A DNA stretch of 15,360 nt from an uncultured Lachnospiraceae bacterium (lineage in GTDB: Bacteria; Bacillota; Clostridia; Lachnospirales; Lachnospiraceae), in the NCBI GenBank assembly GCA_910587045.1, contig CAJULG010000023.1:1-15360 (forward strand), given 5' to 3'. Positions 14,950-15,360 of the stretch are shown here, in pieces. Positions within the stretch are counted from its first letter, which is position 1, and every line of letters begins with the position of its first letter. The notes below the pieces were generated by a model. That model was not told the DNA's origin. It searched no databases and saw nothing but the letters and a program-made list of their open reading frames with translations. The position numbers were made by a program, and so were the translations under genes.

Positions 14950-14967
14950 TTATTCACATTGTCCACA
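14950..14967 (+). promoter_or_regulatory. Abutting pair of DnaA-box-like 9-mers
   Basis: Immediately after the murC stop, TTATTCACA (fits TTATNCACA) is joined without a gap to TTGTCCACA (one mismatch). Both are in the same orientation. The second box lies inside the 5' arm of the murC terminator. A second abutting pair occurs 80 bases downstream. Confidence 0.45.
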
Positions 14968-15005
14968 ATTTCTCCTTCCACTTCTAAAAAGAGAAATTGT
15001 GGGCA
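14960..15005 (+). terminator. Terminator of murC
   Basis: A 15-bp stem (TGTCCACAATTTCTC paired with GAGAAATTGTGGGCA, one T-G wobble) encloses a 16-base loop and is followed by TTTT. It begins 11 bases after the murC stop. Confidence 0.85.
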
Positions 15006-15046
15006 TTTTCTATCCAATATTTCAACAAAATGTACCCTTGCCGAAA

Positions 15047-15064
15047 TTATCCACATTATCCACT
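15047..15064 (+). promoter_or_regulatory. Second abutting pair of DnaA-box-like 9-mers
   Basis: A perfect consensus DnaA box TTATCCACA is followed with no gap by TTATCCACT (one mismatch), in the same orientation as the pair at 14950-14967. The next 45 bases are pyrimidine-rich, then a promoter follows. Confidence 0.55.
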
Positions 15065-15109
15065 CTTTTCACTTTTTATCCCTCCCCAGCCCCCCGAAAA
15101 CCTGTTCTA

Positions 15110-15138
15110 TTTACAATTCAAAATCTGTATTATATAAT
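15110..15138 (+). promoter_or_regulatory. Sigma-A promoter driving the tandem repeat RNA
   Basis: TTTACA and a perfect TATAAT are exactly 17 bases apart. The predicted start, near 15145, falls at the beginning of the repeated sequence, and no ribosome binding site or convincing coding frame follows. Confidence 0.75.
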
Positions 15139-15144
15139 GCGTTT

Positions 15145-15360
15145 ACATCAAGCCATGCAAGAACGGATAGCAGCAGTCAAAAGGATGCTTGCATACTTTT
15201 GGCTGGTACTATCCGGTCTTATAGGGCGTATGCCCGACACCGAGTGGAACGCAGTTTCACGAGGTGCGCATGGCTTGCCAGGCAAGAACATACAGCACAC
15301 AAACCGATGCTTGCATACTTTTGGCTGGTACTATCCGGTCTTATAGGGCGTATGCCCGAC
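15145..15360 (+). ncRNA. Putative structured RNA array of ~122-nt tandem units (runs off the edge)
   Basis: A 55-base block at 15184-15238 recurs exactly at 15306-15360, where the window ends. The flanks GCAAGAAC...AAA..GATGC (from 15157 and from 15282) also repeat with small indels. The unit length of 122 is not a multiple of three, so the copies are read in different frames, which argues against protein. Each unit can fold into GGGC/GCCC (15224-15235), a longer hairpin at 15238-15266 and CTTGC/GCAAG (15274-15286). The array lies right behind a near-consensus promoter. I do not recognise the family. Alternatives are an intergenic DNA repeat or the start of a longer repetitive element. Confidence 0.6.
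15184..15360 (+). repeat. Tandem direct repeat, 122-bp period, at least two units
   Basis: Positions 15184-15238 and 15306-15360 are identical over all 55 bases visible, with spacing of 122. The second copy is cut by the window end, so copy number is unknown. Identity in the core with small differences in the preceding flank indicates constraint on the core or recent duplication. Confidence 0.95.

Noticed and set aside
14999..15346. A 115-codon plus-strand frame across the right-hand repeat
   Set aside because: It starts inside the murC terminator, spans the promoter, has no ribosome binding site, and reads the two repeat copies in different frames (122 bp is not a multiple of three).
15184..15360. 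CRISPR array
   Set aside because: The repeat is at least 55 bp with a 122-bp period and similar flanks in both copies. This is not a short repeat with unique spacers, and no cas genes are visible.

Overview
The window reads as a chromosome segment from a low-to-mid GC Gram-positive anaerobe, most likely a Lachnospiraceae-type clostridium. The support is a Firmicutes-type rpmG-secE-nusG-rplK-rplA operon, an EssC/YukD-type type VIIb secretion locus carrying DUF6382-FHA proteins, AGGAGG-type ribosome binding sites and sigma-A promoters with near-consensus boxes. The family-level placement is inference.

Layout. Positions 48-8043 (minus strand) hold a five-gene operon of a type VII secretion system (T7SSb). 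In transcription order it encodes two FHA proteins with a DUF6382-like N-terminal domain, a CpaE/MinD-like ATPase with a receiver-like N-terminus, a YukD/EsaB ubiquitin-like protein and the EssC motor ATPase. The first protein carries five copies of an acidic-G-T-S-L-L motif spaced exactly 16 residues apart. No EssB, EsaA, EssA, WXG100 or LXG gene is in view; they may lie beyond the left edge. Positions 8216-9668 hold a methyl-accepting chemotaxis gene with no extracytoplasmic sensor domain, plus its own promoter and terminator. Positions 9709-12096 hold the translation/secretion operon rpmG-secE-nusG-rplK-rplA with promoter and terminator. Two intergenic RNA elements there copy the L1-binding stalk of 23S rRNA, one before rplK and one before rplA, which suggests L1 feedback at both genes.

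Positions 12100-13340 are a graveyard of broken genes: an ornithine-carbamoyltransferase-like remnant, a short fragment on the plus strand, a KilA-N-type C-terminal fragment and an internally deleted flavodoxin-family gene. A perfect 30-bp palindrome separates the convergent remnants. Positions 13415-14949 hold murC behind a strong promoter, with a possible 32-codon upstream ORF overlapping its start.

Positions 14950-15360 are non-coding and unusual. They hold two abutting pairs of DnaA-box-like 9-mers, the murC terminator, and a near-consensus promoter that fires directly into a tandem repeat of about 122 bp. Each repeat unit can form compact hairpins. The copies lie in different reading frames, so they are more likely a structured RNA array than protein. 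The array runs off the right edge. It and the T7SS variant operon are the best candidates for something undescribed.
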